64,000 nt of DNA from Phalacrocorax aristotelis (GCF_949628215.1 NC_134280.1:50928621-50992620); one strand, 5' to 3'; positions 33,950 to 47,700 are shown, counted from the first letter of the stretch. Notes: a model not told the origin generated them from the letters alone. A program made the numbers and translations.

Positions 33950-35690
33950 CCCGGCTGGGTTGGGCGTGTGGAAAACCCGCGTGCCCCTCACAGCACCGAG
34001 GGCGGGGGAGGTGGGGGGGAGGTGGGGAGGCAGGGGGGACTCCTCACACCAAAGGGCCCCTCAGCCTGTATCCTGAGGGGACAGCTGTGAAGGGTGAGGG
34101 CCTTGCTCCCTAGGCAGTCTTCTTCCACTAACTTCTTTTCTCCCAAAAGAAAACAGGACGAGGAGTTGAAGTCCTTTTGGATGTTCTCAGTGTAACAGTG
34201 CACACCGTACTGGGAGAGCTTGCTCTCACCCATCAACCCACAAGCCAGCACCCAAGCAAACAGTTAAAATGCTGAATATTTTAGGGCACCTCAACGAGGG
34301 TTTGCTCGGCCGCAAAGATAGTGCCTTATGGACAGGCGTAGCACTGTCCCACGGAGGTGAAGAGCAGTGTTTGGAGAGGCAGGGTGTCAGGCATCAAGCC
34401 AGTGGGCTGGCTCCCACCTGCCCGAAGCCACACACCTTCCTCAAACAGACCAGAAAGTAGAGCACGCCTGCAGGAGCAGGCACGTTCGGTGGGACCCCCT
34501 GCTTTGTCTGTACTGACGTTGAGGAAAAAAACACTGGGTGCAAACATGGGACACCGCACCCCTGCTGAACTGGTAACGCACACTGCCTAGCAAAGGGCAC
34601 AAGCTCCGCATCCCTCGTGAAAACTCCCTTGGCGTCAGCTGTTGTGGCTCCAAGGGCTGTTTTGCAATCTGGTGTTTTTCCTGCAAGGTGCGGTGAAAGA
34701 TTTGGAAGCAAAAAGAGCACACGGGCTCGCTGATAGCTAGTGGCGATTCCCCACAGAGAGGATTTCCCTGCCTGTTTTGCTGGAGCACTTACTAGTCACC
34801 CACGCCTCCGCTCTCCCATTGCCAGGGGGGTCAGCGGGGGCCAGCCCTTCTGCGTGACAGCCCGCACAATGACAGCCTCTGTTGTTTTGTGCATGCTATG
34901 TGAGGTTTTTTGTTTTCATCCAGCAGCTGTAGGGAAAAAGTCACGTATTTTACGTCTTCCCCAGCGCAGGGCTTGCGCATGGATGGGAGCAAAATGGGCC
35001 ATGGAGCACACCGGTCCCTGCGCCCTCTGGGGCAAGCCAATGGTAAAAGCGAGGCACAGCTGTTGAAACACTGGCTTTGTTTAAAAGCAGGTATTTTGGG
35101 CAAGAAATGCGGCTGGGTGCTGCCTTGACAGCTCCCCACCGGCACTACTGCTTGTGCTGGGCTGCTCCCCAGACCACACGTGCCATTGGCTGCTGTGCTC
35201 CAGGGCCCTCGTCTCTTCTTCCAGTGCCTGACATTGCAGGCTTTATTTTAAAGAACATAAATAAATAAAATCCTTTTCCCCCGGCTGTAGGCGATGCCCC
35301 TGCGGCCAGGCTCCGTGGGCTGCCTGCCGCCATCGTCCCAGCAGGGCTGCGGGTGCTGCTTGTCCTCAGCCACCGCTCCTATTCCGGACCAGCTCGTGCC
35401 TCAGCCCTTAATCTCCGGAATGAATCTCCCTGCTGACCCCGCTCTCCCGGGCAGAGCCTCCCCTTTGTTCCCAGCCGGCACAGAGCTGCCATGGCCGCAG
35501 TGGCAGAGGACAGCGTCCGCCCATGGCAGGAGAGCCCACCGTCCCTCCTCGGCGCAGCGCATCCCCTCTCAATTAACGCACAATCAAACATGTGGGATGT
35601 CGGGATCAGACACCCGTGCTTAAGGGGGGAAAAAACCCCAACCTGCCGCTATCTGCCTTGCCGTAAGGAGGGACTGAAAATGGACGCCTG
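33950..35690. other. Intergenic between two CpG islands, no gene identified
   Basis: Short open frames on both strands have no family features. A cluster of AATAAA-like hexamers occurs at about 35255-35270 ('aacataaataaataaaatcc') on the plus strand. It could end a short plus-strand transcript from the mir-210 island, but nothing else supports one. Confidence 0.4.
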
Positions 35691-35949
35691 TCTCCACGGG
35701 CAGCGCGGTGGTAAGGCCCCCGGCCGCCCCTGGGGCTCGGGGATCCCGACCAAGGGACGGCAGAGCCCCCCGGGGGCTTCGGGGGGCCGGCCCCGCCAGT
35801 CCCGCTCCTGCAGAGTCGCAGTCTGCTCCCCTCCGCGCCCCGCTATGGTACGGCCCGGCGCGCCCCGCCGCCAGTGGTTCGGCCCCGCCGTGGCCCGGAA
35901 GCGTTCCCGCTACACTTCCGCGGCGAGGGGGCTTCCGGCGGTAGAGCCC

Positions 35950-35999
35950 GTTAGGCCGGGCCCGTCCCGGTGATGTGAGCGCCGGGGTCTGCTCCTTTC
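35950..35999 (+). other. PHRF1: Putative PHRF1 noncoding first exon
   Basis: PHRF1 coding begins in an exon opened by an acceptor (41630-41631), so a noncoding first exon is needed. The segment after the ETS cluster ends at the first of several consensus donors (GTGAGT at 36000). Its 5' end is a guess, and other donors such as GTACGC at about 36453 are possible. Confidence 0.35.
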
Positions 36000-36031
36000 G
36001 TGAGTGAGTGAGTGAGCGAGCGAGCGAGCGC
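36000..36031 (+). repeat. GTGA/GCGA tetranucleotide repeat with tandem donors
   Basis: Four GTGA units pass into GCGA units. GTGAGT occurs at 36000, 36004 and 36008 and GTGAGC at 36012, each a consensus 5' splice site spaced by 4 nt. Confidence 0.9.
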
Positions 36032-36033
36032 GG

Positions 36034-39000
36034 GGCGGGACGGGACGGGACGTGGCCACGGGGGAGACTGGTGGGGGCGGGCCGGGCCGCCGGGGTTTCA
36101 TGGAGCGGCTCCTCCGGCCTGCCAGCTCCGGAGGGAAACTGCCCCGCCGCGCTCCGCATCGTTTATGCCTAATTTTGTACTTAAACCCGTACTTATTTAG
36201 TGAATTATTCTTCGGGTGATCGCCAGCAGCTGCCTGGCGGCTGTCGGGAGATGCGGCCGAGCGGCGGCGGCGGCCGGGTGGCTGTCCCCGGCCCGGCCGC
36301 CTCCCGTAGCCGCTCCCCGGCCTCTCCCCACCGGGATTCTCCTGGAAACCCTCCCGCGGGGGACAGAGCAGTCGAGCAGGCTGTGACGGGCCCGCGCTGG
36401 GGAGCTACCCGCAGCGCTGAAGCCCGCGGCTGCCCCTGCTGCTGCAAAGGAGGTACGCTACATAAACCCAAGTGTTTCTGGCGGCCCCGCCCCGCCCCTT
36501 CCCCCTCTTAGTGGCTTACGCCTGAGTGCGTGTGAAGGAGTCACTAGCTGTTTCAGCCATCTGTAGGGAAGTCATGGGCCTCTCGGCGAGGTAGCGAGGA
36601 GGTTTTCACACAAGCATTGTTTTTAACGTACGGTAGCTTGTTGCAAAAGCCTGTTTAGGCTTAAAACCTTTGCCCTGAGGGACCTGTTCTTACTGACGGG
36701 TTCTTAAGCTGTGTAGCTGGTGCCATTCATTGGGCACCCCATTTCAATAACAGCGGGGCGGGTGCACTTTTTGTAGTTTTAGTTACTGGTTTTCCTGCTG
36801 GTTGTTGCACAGGTGTTTGCAGTGTTATTTCCTCTCTTGAAGGTCAGTAGGTCTTGGTACCTTTTGTTATGGCTATGCACCAAAAAAAAAAAACCAACCT
36901 ACCATAGAAGTGTGGGAGGTTTTGGTGGTTTTGGCTTTTTTTTTTTCAGCCATGCCTGTAAACAGCAGGGAAAGCTGTAGTTAAAGGTGGGAACAGTGTG
37001 AAAGACTGATGCCAAAAGGGAACTCACCAGTAAGGGTGACTCTTTCTAAGCAGCCTGTTAAGAAAGAGGAGGATGTGCAGTGTTGAGAGTGTTTGATTCA
37101 CAGCTGGAAATGGAGCCACTGGTATCAGGGAATTACAGAAAGCTTGGTGGCTGCTTCAAACACAGATGTACAAAATGCCCAGCTGCTCCTGTAGGTGAGA
37201 TGCTCTGCATCAAAAATGCTTTGCAGAGCCTGTGCATTGCTTGCTTTGCATTGCAAACTCCCCAAAGAGTGCAGAGTCAGCTCCTGGGGAAGGTTTGGTG
37301 GACAGCTTTGGCCCACCAGTTAGGGCAGGGCCAGGCTGGGGGAAAGGTAAGTGCTTCCTTACCTACCTTGGGATTAATTTTCTTCAGGTTCTTAAGCACT
37401 TCCACCATTTAAATTGTTGCATGGGTGGTTCTGATAGCGGTATTGAAGAGTTCATTTTTTTGCAACTGAAACGGGAAAGCTGGATCTAAATGTAGATTTA
37501 GAGGGCTTTTTTTTTAAAGCTCCCTGTGTGTGCTAGATTGGCACTCTGTGGCTATAGGCTGTAGGAGTCTCTCATTAACCTGAGTGCTGTCACTGCCTAG
37601 TTCTTCTTACTTTTGCCTCTGGAACGTTGTGGTGGCAGATACCAGTCACACCATATCCAGATGTTTTCCAACAGGGTACAATCTTGATTTTTACAACTCT
37701 TATTTTCTTTCAGTGTAGCGTATGAAACTGAAAACAAAGCCAACTGCTTCCCAATGTGTGACCTCACTTCTCCAGAGGGAACTGAATTGTTTGGTCAATT
37801 TGGCAAGAAAAAAACAAAACAAACAAAAAAAACCCCCAACAAATAAAGCAGATGTGCCAACAAGAACTGGAAGCTCATGTGTTAGAATGTTTAGTAGTCT
37901 TAAATTTAATTACAAGTGCTCTTTGGAACACAACTTCTCAATAATTGCCCATTAAATTAGATCAGCATTCAAAACCACCCTGTGAGAAAATTCAGCTGAC
38001 TTGTTTTCTTTGCCTGTGTATAATCCCAAACATTACCCAAACAGATTAAAACAAATGCCTTGTCAAGTAGATCTTCTGTTTCTACTAGCTAGGAACTGCT
38101 GTAAGAAGTTGGTGATGAAGGAAGCCAGCTGGTGCTGGAAGGGAAGGTGTGTGTGACTGGAAGGGTCACTCGCTGTTGTGGGTGGCTCTGTTGGCTTCTT
38201 GTGAGAATGAGATGGAGCTTGAGCATGTTTTGCAGGCCTAAACTTGCCTTCTAGCTGGAGCGTACTCAAAGTACGTTAAAATACTGATTTGTGGTAATGC
38301 GTAAGGATCTTGGGTTAAAAAATGAGAAGTTTATTGAAGTCCTTGCTTGATAAACACTTGTTCTGGAGGAACCAATCTTCTGTTCCTAAAGCCAACAGCA
38401 AACCCTGTTGCTAATATGGCTTGAAGAAAGTATTTGTAATTGCCATTTGATTGTACAATTAAAATTACTTAAGGCAGCTCAGTGTAAAAATGTAATCTGT
38501 CTTAATAGCAAAGCCTGGGCTTACAATTTATACGACAGCAGAGCCTGTGCTCTGGTAGGCACACAGCGCTCAGTGCAAACCCGACTTGGCCTTAGTGAGG
38601 TTGTGCCTCTGTGAAGGGAACCTTGGGTTGGGGAGAAGCGCTGGTGCATTTAAAGTGATCAAACGCTTGCCATGCAGGCATCAGTTTTGCGGTTTAATGT
38701 TTTATTAAAATAAAGGCTCTTCTAAATGAGAGTGAGGCTCTTCTAAATGAGAATTTGGAAATGGGGGAGTTAAGGATGTTAAGGGGGAGTACAGTGTTTG
38801 CTTTTAGCAGACCTCGTGTACAACCTGTAATTCAAATACTGGATGTGCTGTGTGCAGGCTGCAAATGTGTGAATGGCGCACCTGCCCAGGGAATTGAAAC
38901 AGGTTTTTCCGTAAGCGGTGATGCTTTGCGTTAGGGGTATTGAGCCCAAAGACAAGGGACCTCTGGCCAGGTTACCTTGCATCTGCATTCATGAGCTGCC

Positions 39001-41631
39001 TGCCGGGCCGCATCCTAAATTACTCTGAATAGAGTCTTCAAAGTGGGATGCAGAAGAGAGGATCGGCAGGATCCAGAGGATTCAGCAGCCTCTGCTGCCG
39101 AAGGGCTGCGCACAGGGTACCCAAGTGAGCAAGCAGCAGGGGGTTGGGTACATCGGTGAGGGCAGGGCCTTGGCATCCCCATGACTGAAAGCAGCTGTAG
39201 GTGCTTCAGCTGAACAGCTTTCAGGGATAACTGGTTGCTTTTTAGCGGTCTGGGCTTTTATGTTACAGAAGCGTGTAGTTACGGTTTGCCTCAGAGGAAT
39301 GGCTACAATCTCCTCCTTAAACATTATTATTATGTAAACCAAGAAGTTTGGTTATCTGCTTTGTATCTGCTGGTTCCAGCTCCGGGGGGTGTTTAGAAAA
39401 ATTCTGACGTGGTTAAGTATAGGAGCGAAAGCTGGTCTTTCATACCAGCTGGTGGGTGAGCTCTCTGAAGTGTGTCATTAATGTGTTTGTGTTCCACAGC
39501 GGTAAATTTTTTGACATGTCTCCCGTAACAAAAAAACCCTCGGAAACGTTGGTTATTGTTCTTAAAATGTAGAACAAGCTCTCGTATTAGTTGTATAGTC
39601 AACTCTGGTTTCCTTCTTATTTTTTCTTAAGAGCACCTGCCCTGTTTGGAAAAGGTTGTTCGTAAAGTAAGATTCGTGATGTGCTTAGAATCTCAAATTC
39701 AATTCATCTCACTTGGCTTCTCCTTGCCTATTCCCAGCTCTCCAGAAAACACTTTCTTTTTTTTTACTGACCAGATTTGAAGACTTGGTTGTTTGCTGCG
39801 ATACCAGATTTTCCTTAACTGCAAGTTTTGCCTCAGAGCAAAGTACAAGCTTGCATTTGCAGCATAAATATGTCAGTTTAGATTGTCAAGCCACAAGTGC
39901 TGATTTGTTTGCCTCGGTGCTGTTGTTTTATTCCACAGCAGAGAAGAAATGTATGCTGTTTGGAAATGTAGTTAAGTATATGTTGGTCAGGACTGTGGTT
40001 TGTGGGAATCACTTTAAAAAATAAAAAGCTCCTTTCTTCACTGTGCTTATTGCTTTACTTTAAGGAGAACTAGGGAGCAGAGGAATGAAGGTCAGTGTGG
40101 TAGCAAAGCAGAGGCTTATCCACAGTTTTACCCCCATGGTGGCTTCGGTTGGCCTCCGTCCTCCTCAGGGGCTCAAGAGTGCTGTAGCTGGCTGGATGTG
40201 GCAGCGATGGGTCAGCAGGAGGATGTTATATAATTGAGTGTCAGTTTGAATAATTCGTACATACACACTGCTGAAACTTGAAAAATTCCTAGTGTTTCGT
40301 CCTTTTTTTTTTTTCAGTTACATCATGGAGTGACTGGCTTTTGATGAGTCCACATGTTTGCAGATAACATGAATTGTTTTTAAACACCCTTCTGTTAACA
40401 GACATGAATTTAGCGAAAAGGTTTAAACATCTATTTAGGCAAGATTCCTACTGAAGTTAGGAGAAAACGTCACCAAGAACGTTGTGGTGTTGAAGCTTGA
40501 TCTTTTTTCTTTTTAGCTTCCCCACCTCACCCTCCTGCTGAGCACTGAAAATTCCATTTGCAGTTTAGTCTGGTTTAGCGAAGCCTACATTTTAAAGGCT
40601 CTTAAGTGCAGAGCTGTGCTACGTGGCTCAAAAAGGGAGTGTTCAAGTAAAGATACACATCAAGTACTTGAATAAAACATTATGTTTTGTTCCAAAAATT
40701 CTCTTAATATGGAAGATATGTAACGTGGAGCAGGGAGAGTGGGAGAAGAGCACCTGATTGAAACTTTTTTGCCACACTTGTAGAAGAATCCAAATTTTTT
40801 TCATATTGAGATATGATATCCAGCTTTATAAGTGTCAATTATACTTTTCCATTACTTATAGAAGCTTGGAGGGATCTGTCTTTCTTAATGGTTTATAGCC
40901 TTATATATTAAAACCTCGGGTTTGATTGCCACTATGAATTTGGGTCATGAGGCATCTCCCAGTATCTGTCAGTTTTATTGCCATTCTGTGCTAATGCACA
41001 GCAGTTAATGTGATGCATTAATATGCACCAAATCTCCTCCTTTCTGTGGAATAATGGTTGTGACGTCTGAGACTTCTCTATTTAGTGACAAAGCTGTGAA
41101 AAGGCCTCTTTTTAAAAAGATCTAAAATGTGTAATCTTTCTTCTTGTTCCTTTTCAATTGAGCAAGAGAGAGTATTTTGATTTAAAATCCATGTTGTCAT
41201 CCTGTTAGGCCTTGTTCAAAGGGCCTCTGGTCCCTTTCAGCTTTGCATTTTATTGCTGGTCTACAGGGTGGTTTTCATATTTGTGGGTTTTCTATTGCTA
41301 TTTTCAGGGGGGAGTTCTAGTTATACCTTTTTCTGTCATCCAGGAGCCTGAGATAAAGCTGAATCTTTCACCTAAACTGAGTTTCACAAGCAGCTGGTTT
41401 CATCTAGCTCAGCAGGGATGTGAAACTTCACGTAACGATAACTGCTTTCCTGCAGCCACCTCTGGGTTGAAGCTGGGAAAACCAATCAATGGTGTGAGAA
41501 GCCTTTGCTGCAGAGTAATGTTCCTTCTACCCTTCACATCTCCACCAATGCGTCGGATGCTCTTTGCTGGGCTAACAGCTGCTCTGCTTGCATAGAGGTA
41601 CACTGCCTCACTGAAGTCTGCCTTCTTGCAG
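36034..41631 (+). other. PHRF1: PHRF1 intron 1 (inferred), no other gene seen
   Basis: No recognisable coding exon. The first 460 bases belong to the CpG island. The remainder is ordinary AT-balanced intronic DNA with homopolymer runs (A12 at about 36881, T-rich at 40302). A small tandem duplication lies at 38714-38752. Confidence 0.5.
38714..38752 (+). repeat. Tandem duplication, 21-bp unit
   Basis: 'aggctcttctaaatgaga' occurs at 38714-38731 and again at 38735-38752, separated by 'gtg'. It is a local duplication. Confidence 0.9.
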
Positions 41632-41746
41632 GGAGCAGATTCCCAATGTCCTGCCATGGATGATGACAGCCAGGATGAACTGATAAACAAGAATGCTGCA
41701 CTAGGCAAGGCTAAAAGACAGAGTCTCGCCCTCCTCAGTGAAACAG
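41632..41746 (+). CDS. PHRF1: PHRF1 start-codon exon
   Basis: The acceptor 'ccttcttgcag' ends at 41631 and ATG lies at 41656 after 24 bases of 5' UTR. It codes MDDDSQDEL to SET plus one base; the donor is GTAAAT at 41747. MDDDS is the start of human PHRF1 as well. Confidence 0.92.
41646..41663 (+). other. Overlapping 5-codon upstream ORF at PHRF1 start
   Basis: ATG at 41646 reads five codons to a TGA at 41661-41663 in another frame, spanning the main ATG at 41656. It has C at -3, a weak context, whereas the main ATG has G at -3 and G at +4. It could slightly lower PHRF1 translation; conservation is unknown. Confidence 0.5.
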
Positions 41747-44700
41747 GTAAATGCAGCCTCTCTGCATGTGCACAGCTATAGTTCTAGGTTGGAGAACCCA
41801 TTGGTTTAACCTCAAAAGAGAAGCAGGGATATATTTGTGACCCTTTATTTCTTTTTCCCTGATAATTTTGTTTCCTAAACTCTGTATCTTAAACTGCTGT
41901 CAGGCTTTCCTTGAGTTCTGAGGATCAAGCAGCGTTGATACCACTGAGGAAATCTGGGTTTCACTTTGTGTATGTAATATCCTGAGCAGGAGCTCTAGTG
42001 TGTCCTTCACTGTTCTGCCTGCCTGTCTGTATCAGGTACGTATTTCCTCTCTTCTCTTTTCTTTTTAAGAAAGCAATGGTGGAAATAGCTGTGATTCAGA
42101 AGATGATACCGGAAGTGAGGAGGAAGATGACGACACTGAGGGAGAGGGGGGTGAGGAGGACAAGGAGGAAAGTGAAGATGAAGAATTAGAAGGTAGGTCT
42201 GTTAATGTGCACTAACAGGCATATTTTTAATAATTGGAGGACAAGTGGGATGAAAGCTTTTAATCCAGAAATTAGCCATGAAATGTAAATTCACAGATGC
42301 TGCCATGTCAGGTCAATGCCCAAATCCTACAGTAATAAACAAACAAGTAATTTTCCCCAATTTCTAAGTTTTTAAAGCATTTGTATGTTTGAAGACTATC
42401 TGCTAGCCAAGGTGTTGTAGTTATAGTCAGTAGGAGAGAACTCTGCCCCAGCATGAGTAGAAAAGAAGTCAAAATTGCAGCAATGGCTGATGCTATTTTT
42501 TCGCTTAGGAAAAGCATGTTTGTTTGCTTTGGCATGGGACTCTAAAGTGAATGTTGTGATGGGGAGTTTTGGAAATAAATTACTACTGCTGTTAAGCCTA
42601 GGGAGGAGGGCAGAAGACTTGACTAATTCTTCTTTGAAAAAGGAGAGTAGATGTTACTTGGATTTGTTAATTTTACTGAAAAAGTACCCTGTAGCTGCAT
42701 GTAATTTTAAAACTGCTACATTCCAATTATTAATTGGATAGACAAAAATAGTGTTTTATCATATCTTAAAGCTTGTTGGGAAGGCAAGAACACAGTTTTC
42801 CAAGTTACTATTTAGACTGATTTGAACACAGACTAAAAAAGTTGACACCAGGTGCCAAATAGCTTTATTAATCCAGCATTTAGAGTATTCTCTGCTACAT
42901 CCAGACAGGAGAAGTCAATAAAAAAAGACAAGGGCCCCATTTTCATTATTTAAAAAAAACAACCCCAAAACAACAACAGCTGTCTTCCCTCCACAACCCC
43001 TGCCCACCCCCCCCCAGCCCCCCTAAAAAAACCCACACACCAACCAAACAAAAAAACAAAACAAAACACTGAATCAAAGTAAGTGAGAGGTTTTTTTGGT
43101 AACTTTTCACTGCTGCTTGAAAATGCCGACTTAATTCACAGGTCTTAAGGAAAAAACTAACACATGTGTCTGTATTTTGTACTAAAAATAAAAACACCTT
43201 TCAACAATGTGTGCTGAGTGTTTATAATCAATTTTTCTCAAAACTAAGCTTCTTTAAGCAGTCTCCAGCTAGGCACCTGGATCCCTTAACTCTCAAAATC
43301 ATGGTTTACAAGTGAAATCTTTAATCTGTTTTGCAGGTGAGTATATTGCTGCTGCTTGTCCTCTGGAGTGTCTATTTTAAAAAAAAAAGTTAGATACATG
43401 ATAACTTTATTATAACTTTATTTTCTAACTTCAGTGTTCAGTGGTAGTCTGACATATCGTATTTTCTTGTTGTTTTGATAATATGTTGTTTTTCTGCTGT
43501 CTGTCCTTTTAATCTCTGGCAAGACTAGTCACATTATCAGGCTTTATTTTTCACCAGAGTAATCCATTGCTTTTTAGTGAAGGGATTTAGGAGAAAAGAA
43601 AACAGCAAAAATGACTGCCTCAGACTGGGGAGACAGTGCTTTGCCATTGCAGCCCCATAAAATAAGCTTACCTGGAATTTTCTGTGGACTGGTACCCCAT
43701 CTGCCCACCCCCTCTGCCCTTGCTGCTGAAGTCCTGCAGCACACAAGAGTTGTTTTTCATCTCACTTTTTAAGATTGCGAAGACGACGATGACGAAGAGG
43801 AAGAGGAGGAAGAAACTGAGGCTGCTGTCGGGGGAATGACTGATTCTCTGAAATTAGAGCCACACATAAATGAAGCGAGCATTTCCTCTGATGAGGACAG
43901 CGAAAACTGCCCCATTTGCCTCAACACATTTAGGGATCAGGCTGTTGGGACTCCCGAGAACTGTTCCCATTACTTCTGCTTGGACTGCATTGTGGAGTGG
44001 TCTAAGGTGAGCTGTTTTGTCCCTGATGTCCTGTGGCCTGGTGTGCTCTGCATTCTCCCCTCCGATCCTGCTGTTCTGCTGTAATGGGAACAAAACACTG
44101 TAATATTTGTATTTTCTTTCTTAAGCTTTTTTACACAGACTTGGGTTACTGCTCTGTTTGGCAGGATTTGTGTTTGTGAAGTGTGGATCTGTCTTTCTTG
44201 TATCGTCCTGATCTGTTGTGTTCTCCGAAAGCTGTAATGTCATAAGCAAATGTGTTTCTAGGCATCTAAAACTTTTTTCAAGACAAGACACCAGTAATAC
44301 TATTCTTCTTTCTGTGTGTGTATGTATTTCTCTGTATATCTTTATCTCTTGTTGAATTGTGTTGTGGCCATTGGATGGGGATCTGTTGCAACAGTGAACT
44401 TTTAAACATAGGAAAGATATAAAAGAATACTGACTAAATCGTCAGTTTGCTCTGAATTCAGTTTTCAGTCAGAGTTCTTTGCCACCTAACTGTGTAGTTC
44501 CCATAATCATAACCCAGGATGAGAATTACAACAAAATGGACTGTGCATGCAGCAGCACCAGTGGTAATTAAATAAAAAATAAAAACACTTTTACTGAATA
44601 TATTTGTAAGCCATTTCCAGTTGCTTATTTGTCCAAAAGAATGAAAATGCCCTAAAACATGAGCAGTATTTCAAGGCAATGCTTGGAAGAATTTTGTTAC

Positions 44701-47700
44701 TTTGGCAATTGAATAATAATTAAAGGACTTAAGGACTTCAGTATGATAAACGCTTTTCTAAAAATGCATGTTTTCTCTGATACAGTAGGTTGGTTGTGAA
44801 CCAGATAAGTCAGATTTCAGTACTTAAAATGTCAAGACCAATAGCTGTTGAAATGATCACTACATTAATTTAATGCTTATTGCATGAATAATTGAAGAAT
44901 TCCTTTATAAAAATCGAATCAAGATATGTGCTTATTAACTATATGGGGAACTCTTTTTTTTCTTTTTTTTTTTCTTTTCTCCCCCTTCCTTCTTCCTTCT
45001 AGAATGCAAACTCCTGTCCAGTGGATCGAATCCTCTTTAAGTACATTAGCATTCGGGCACATTTTGGTGGTAAAATCTTAAAAAAGGTAAGCTTTCTACT
45101 GTAGCAAGCAACAAGGCCAATTGCCACAAAATAGCTATTCAAACGTTTACACTTCCAGCATGTTTATCTGATATTGGATATCTGGATTAATTATTTCTTT
45201 CTTATTTTGAGATTGCCTTTTAAGGAACTGTTGCAATTTTTCTTCCTTCTTACCCATGTTTCTTGCAGTATTGTATGTGAATTGAAGCATGGCATTGTTT
45301 CTGATGGCAAAAGGGTGTTTTTCAGAACTGTGTCTTTTGCCTAATGGCCATTTGACTCTCAGCTGTTCTGCATTGATAAGCCTGTCCGGATGGGGAAAAT
45401 GCCCTGCATACTGCAAGTGCTGTTATAGTATGAATAATCTAGGTTACACGTGATCTCTTCCTTATGTCTTGCTACCAGCTATACTGCGTAGCAGTTGCAT
45501 CGGTAAGGGGAGAGAGCCATGGGGCAATAGTAGAGCTCTTAAAGGCACAGGACAAGTGTGCTCATGGTCTCACAAAAGAATACTGAAGAGCTGTCATTGC
45601 TCTTTATTAATATCAGAAACATGTTGGTTTTCAGGGGACATTTAGGAGTTTGCTCTGTTTTCATAAACTGATGGTTTATTATTAAGTGGTTGCATTTTAA
45701 CAGAAGTGCGAATTAACATTTAAATCATATGTTTAGGGGGAAAAAGCTAAGCTTGCTCTCTTCTGCCTTGTTTTTCATAGTGCTTTGTTTGACTACTTTT
45801 GAGAATTTTGATTTCTGTTCTTAAAATGCAGTTTTCTATAGTTGGTTTCTGACAGTAGACGAGTTCATTAGATGTTTAAGCATTTGATCATGTCTTAGAT
45901 GTGTTAAATGAGCTAAATGAAGGTTCTGGTATGTAACAACCATTTTGATTCATTCACTTTTAGATTTTGCTGCAGGTACCATTAATGTGACAATGAATTT
46001 TAAAAAGTGCCATGTTCTCTATAAAATCTGAACCCCTCTTTTATTTAGATTCCTGTTGAGAACGCAAAAACTCAGGGTAATGATGGAGAGGATGATCCAA
46101 CCTTCTGTGAAGTGTGTGGCAGAAGTGACCGCGAGGATCGCCTGCTGCTGTGTGATGGCTGTGATGCAGGGTAAGAAAGGTTGAAATGAATGTCACACCT
46201 GCATGATTGCAGATAGGACTGCAGGGCTGGCCCGTGTTTGGTCCACAGGCACTATCTGGTCTGTAGGCTGCTCCTTGCTGCTCTCTTCAGGCTCGTCATG
46301 TGGCCAGACTTGTATCCTTGTGCTTTAGTGCAGACATGCCCATGATGTGATGGATCCTTTTCTGGTCATGTAGCAGCATATGTGTGGAGAGTCCTGCACA
46401 CATCAGTGCTGCAGACCACTGAAACAGGTCTTCAAGTAATGAAGCTGTTTGTGCTCATCCATGCAACATCTGGGTGCATGGAGGGTAAAAAACCATATAT
46501 CCTTTATGCCTCCTTGAGAGGGTGAATGACTTGTCCCAGCTGACTGGGTACTAGTGCTGTGTGGGAGAAGTGCAGATTCACAGTTTTGTGAGATGTTGAA
46601 GTCTTTTCTGTATAGCCACGGCTATTAAACAATTCCCTTATTATTGCTTCCTTCTGTCTCTGCCTAGCTTATTTTTTTCCCCTCCTTGATTAATAAAAAA
46701 AGTGTTTTAGTAGAGGCATCAAGATACTTGAACACAACTTTGGGCCTACAGTCTTCTGTTAGAATTTAAAGCTCTAACACTGTTTAATCGGTCTTGCAGC
46801 ATTGTCAGTTTGATGTCAGAAATTACCTGTTGAACAGGGAGAGGTACTTGCTTGCAATGAATATGTAAAATAATCTTTCAAAAATTACTTCTAGCAGGCT
46901 AACTAGACATCTGGTAAGTCTGTTTTCGTCTCTGTGTTCGGTAGTGTCTATATACACTGATTCACATTCTGGAGAAGGGACAAAATCAGGAATGCTAAAT
47001 ATTGTTAAGCATGTCATCAGAAGACTGAGTTTAAAATACTTAACCAGAACCGGTGTTTAATAGGTTTTATCTGAAGTCATGTCTTTCAGTTCTTTCTGAA
47101 TTTTCATAAGCCTTATGCAGGACACTGCTTCAGGTTTTCCTTTGTGGTCTCTCAAGAGTTCCTCTGATTTCTGGCCCCATGCTCCCTTCCCTCCCCCCGC
47201 CTTGGCAGATAGTTTTTTATTTTTATCTTATTTTCCTAAAATAAGTTCTTTATAAATGCTTGATTTCTAGAGTTAGCACTTCAGAAAGCACTTCCTGAAG
47301 AAAGATCTTGCAGTCTTTACCAGCTCTTCACGGCTGAGATGAACTGTAGAAAAATGTACAATAGTTTGCTTCGAATCCTAGTTTTATTCCTCTACATTCT
47401 TGATCTGACCTGACACTAGAACGAAAATTTCATCAGTTATTTTTGCCAACAATTCTAAAGCCAGTGGAGTCATCCTGTCTTTCTGTTGCTTTTAGCCAGA
47501 CAATGTTTAAATTGTGTGGTATAATGCTATTATGTTATTAATTTAAGTTATGGTTTAAGTAATCAAATCCTTTTCGACTGAAACCATTTTCAGGTAAGAT
47601 TTGTTGGAATGTGACAACCTAACTTTCTGAACTGTTTAACAATAGCCTGCTCTTGCATCTTGAAGACTTCCTCCTTGAAGAATGTTCAACCTTTCTGGAC

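Larger units (their letters stand above)
35690..36500 (+). promoter_or_regulatory. CpG island, probable PHRF1 promoter
   Basis: A CpG-rich island contains three ETS-type motifs in 45 bases (CCCGGAAGC at 35894-35902, ACTTCCG at about 35914-35920, GCTTCCGG at about 35931-35938). Such clusters are typical of TATA-less housekeeping promoters and often sit just upstream of the start site. GC boxes follow near 36485. The strand is assigned from the downstream PHRF1 coding exons. Confidence 0.7.
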
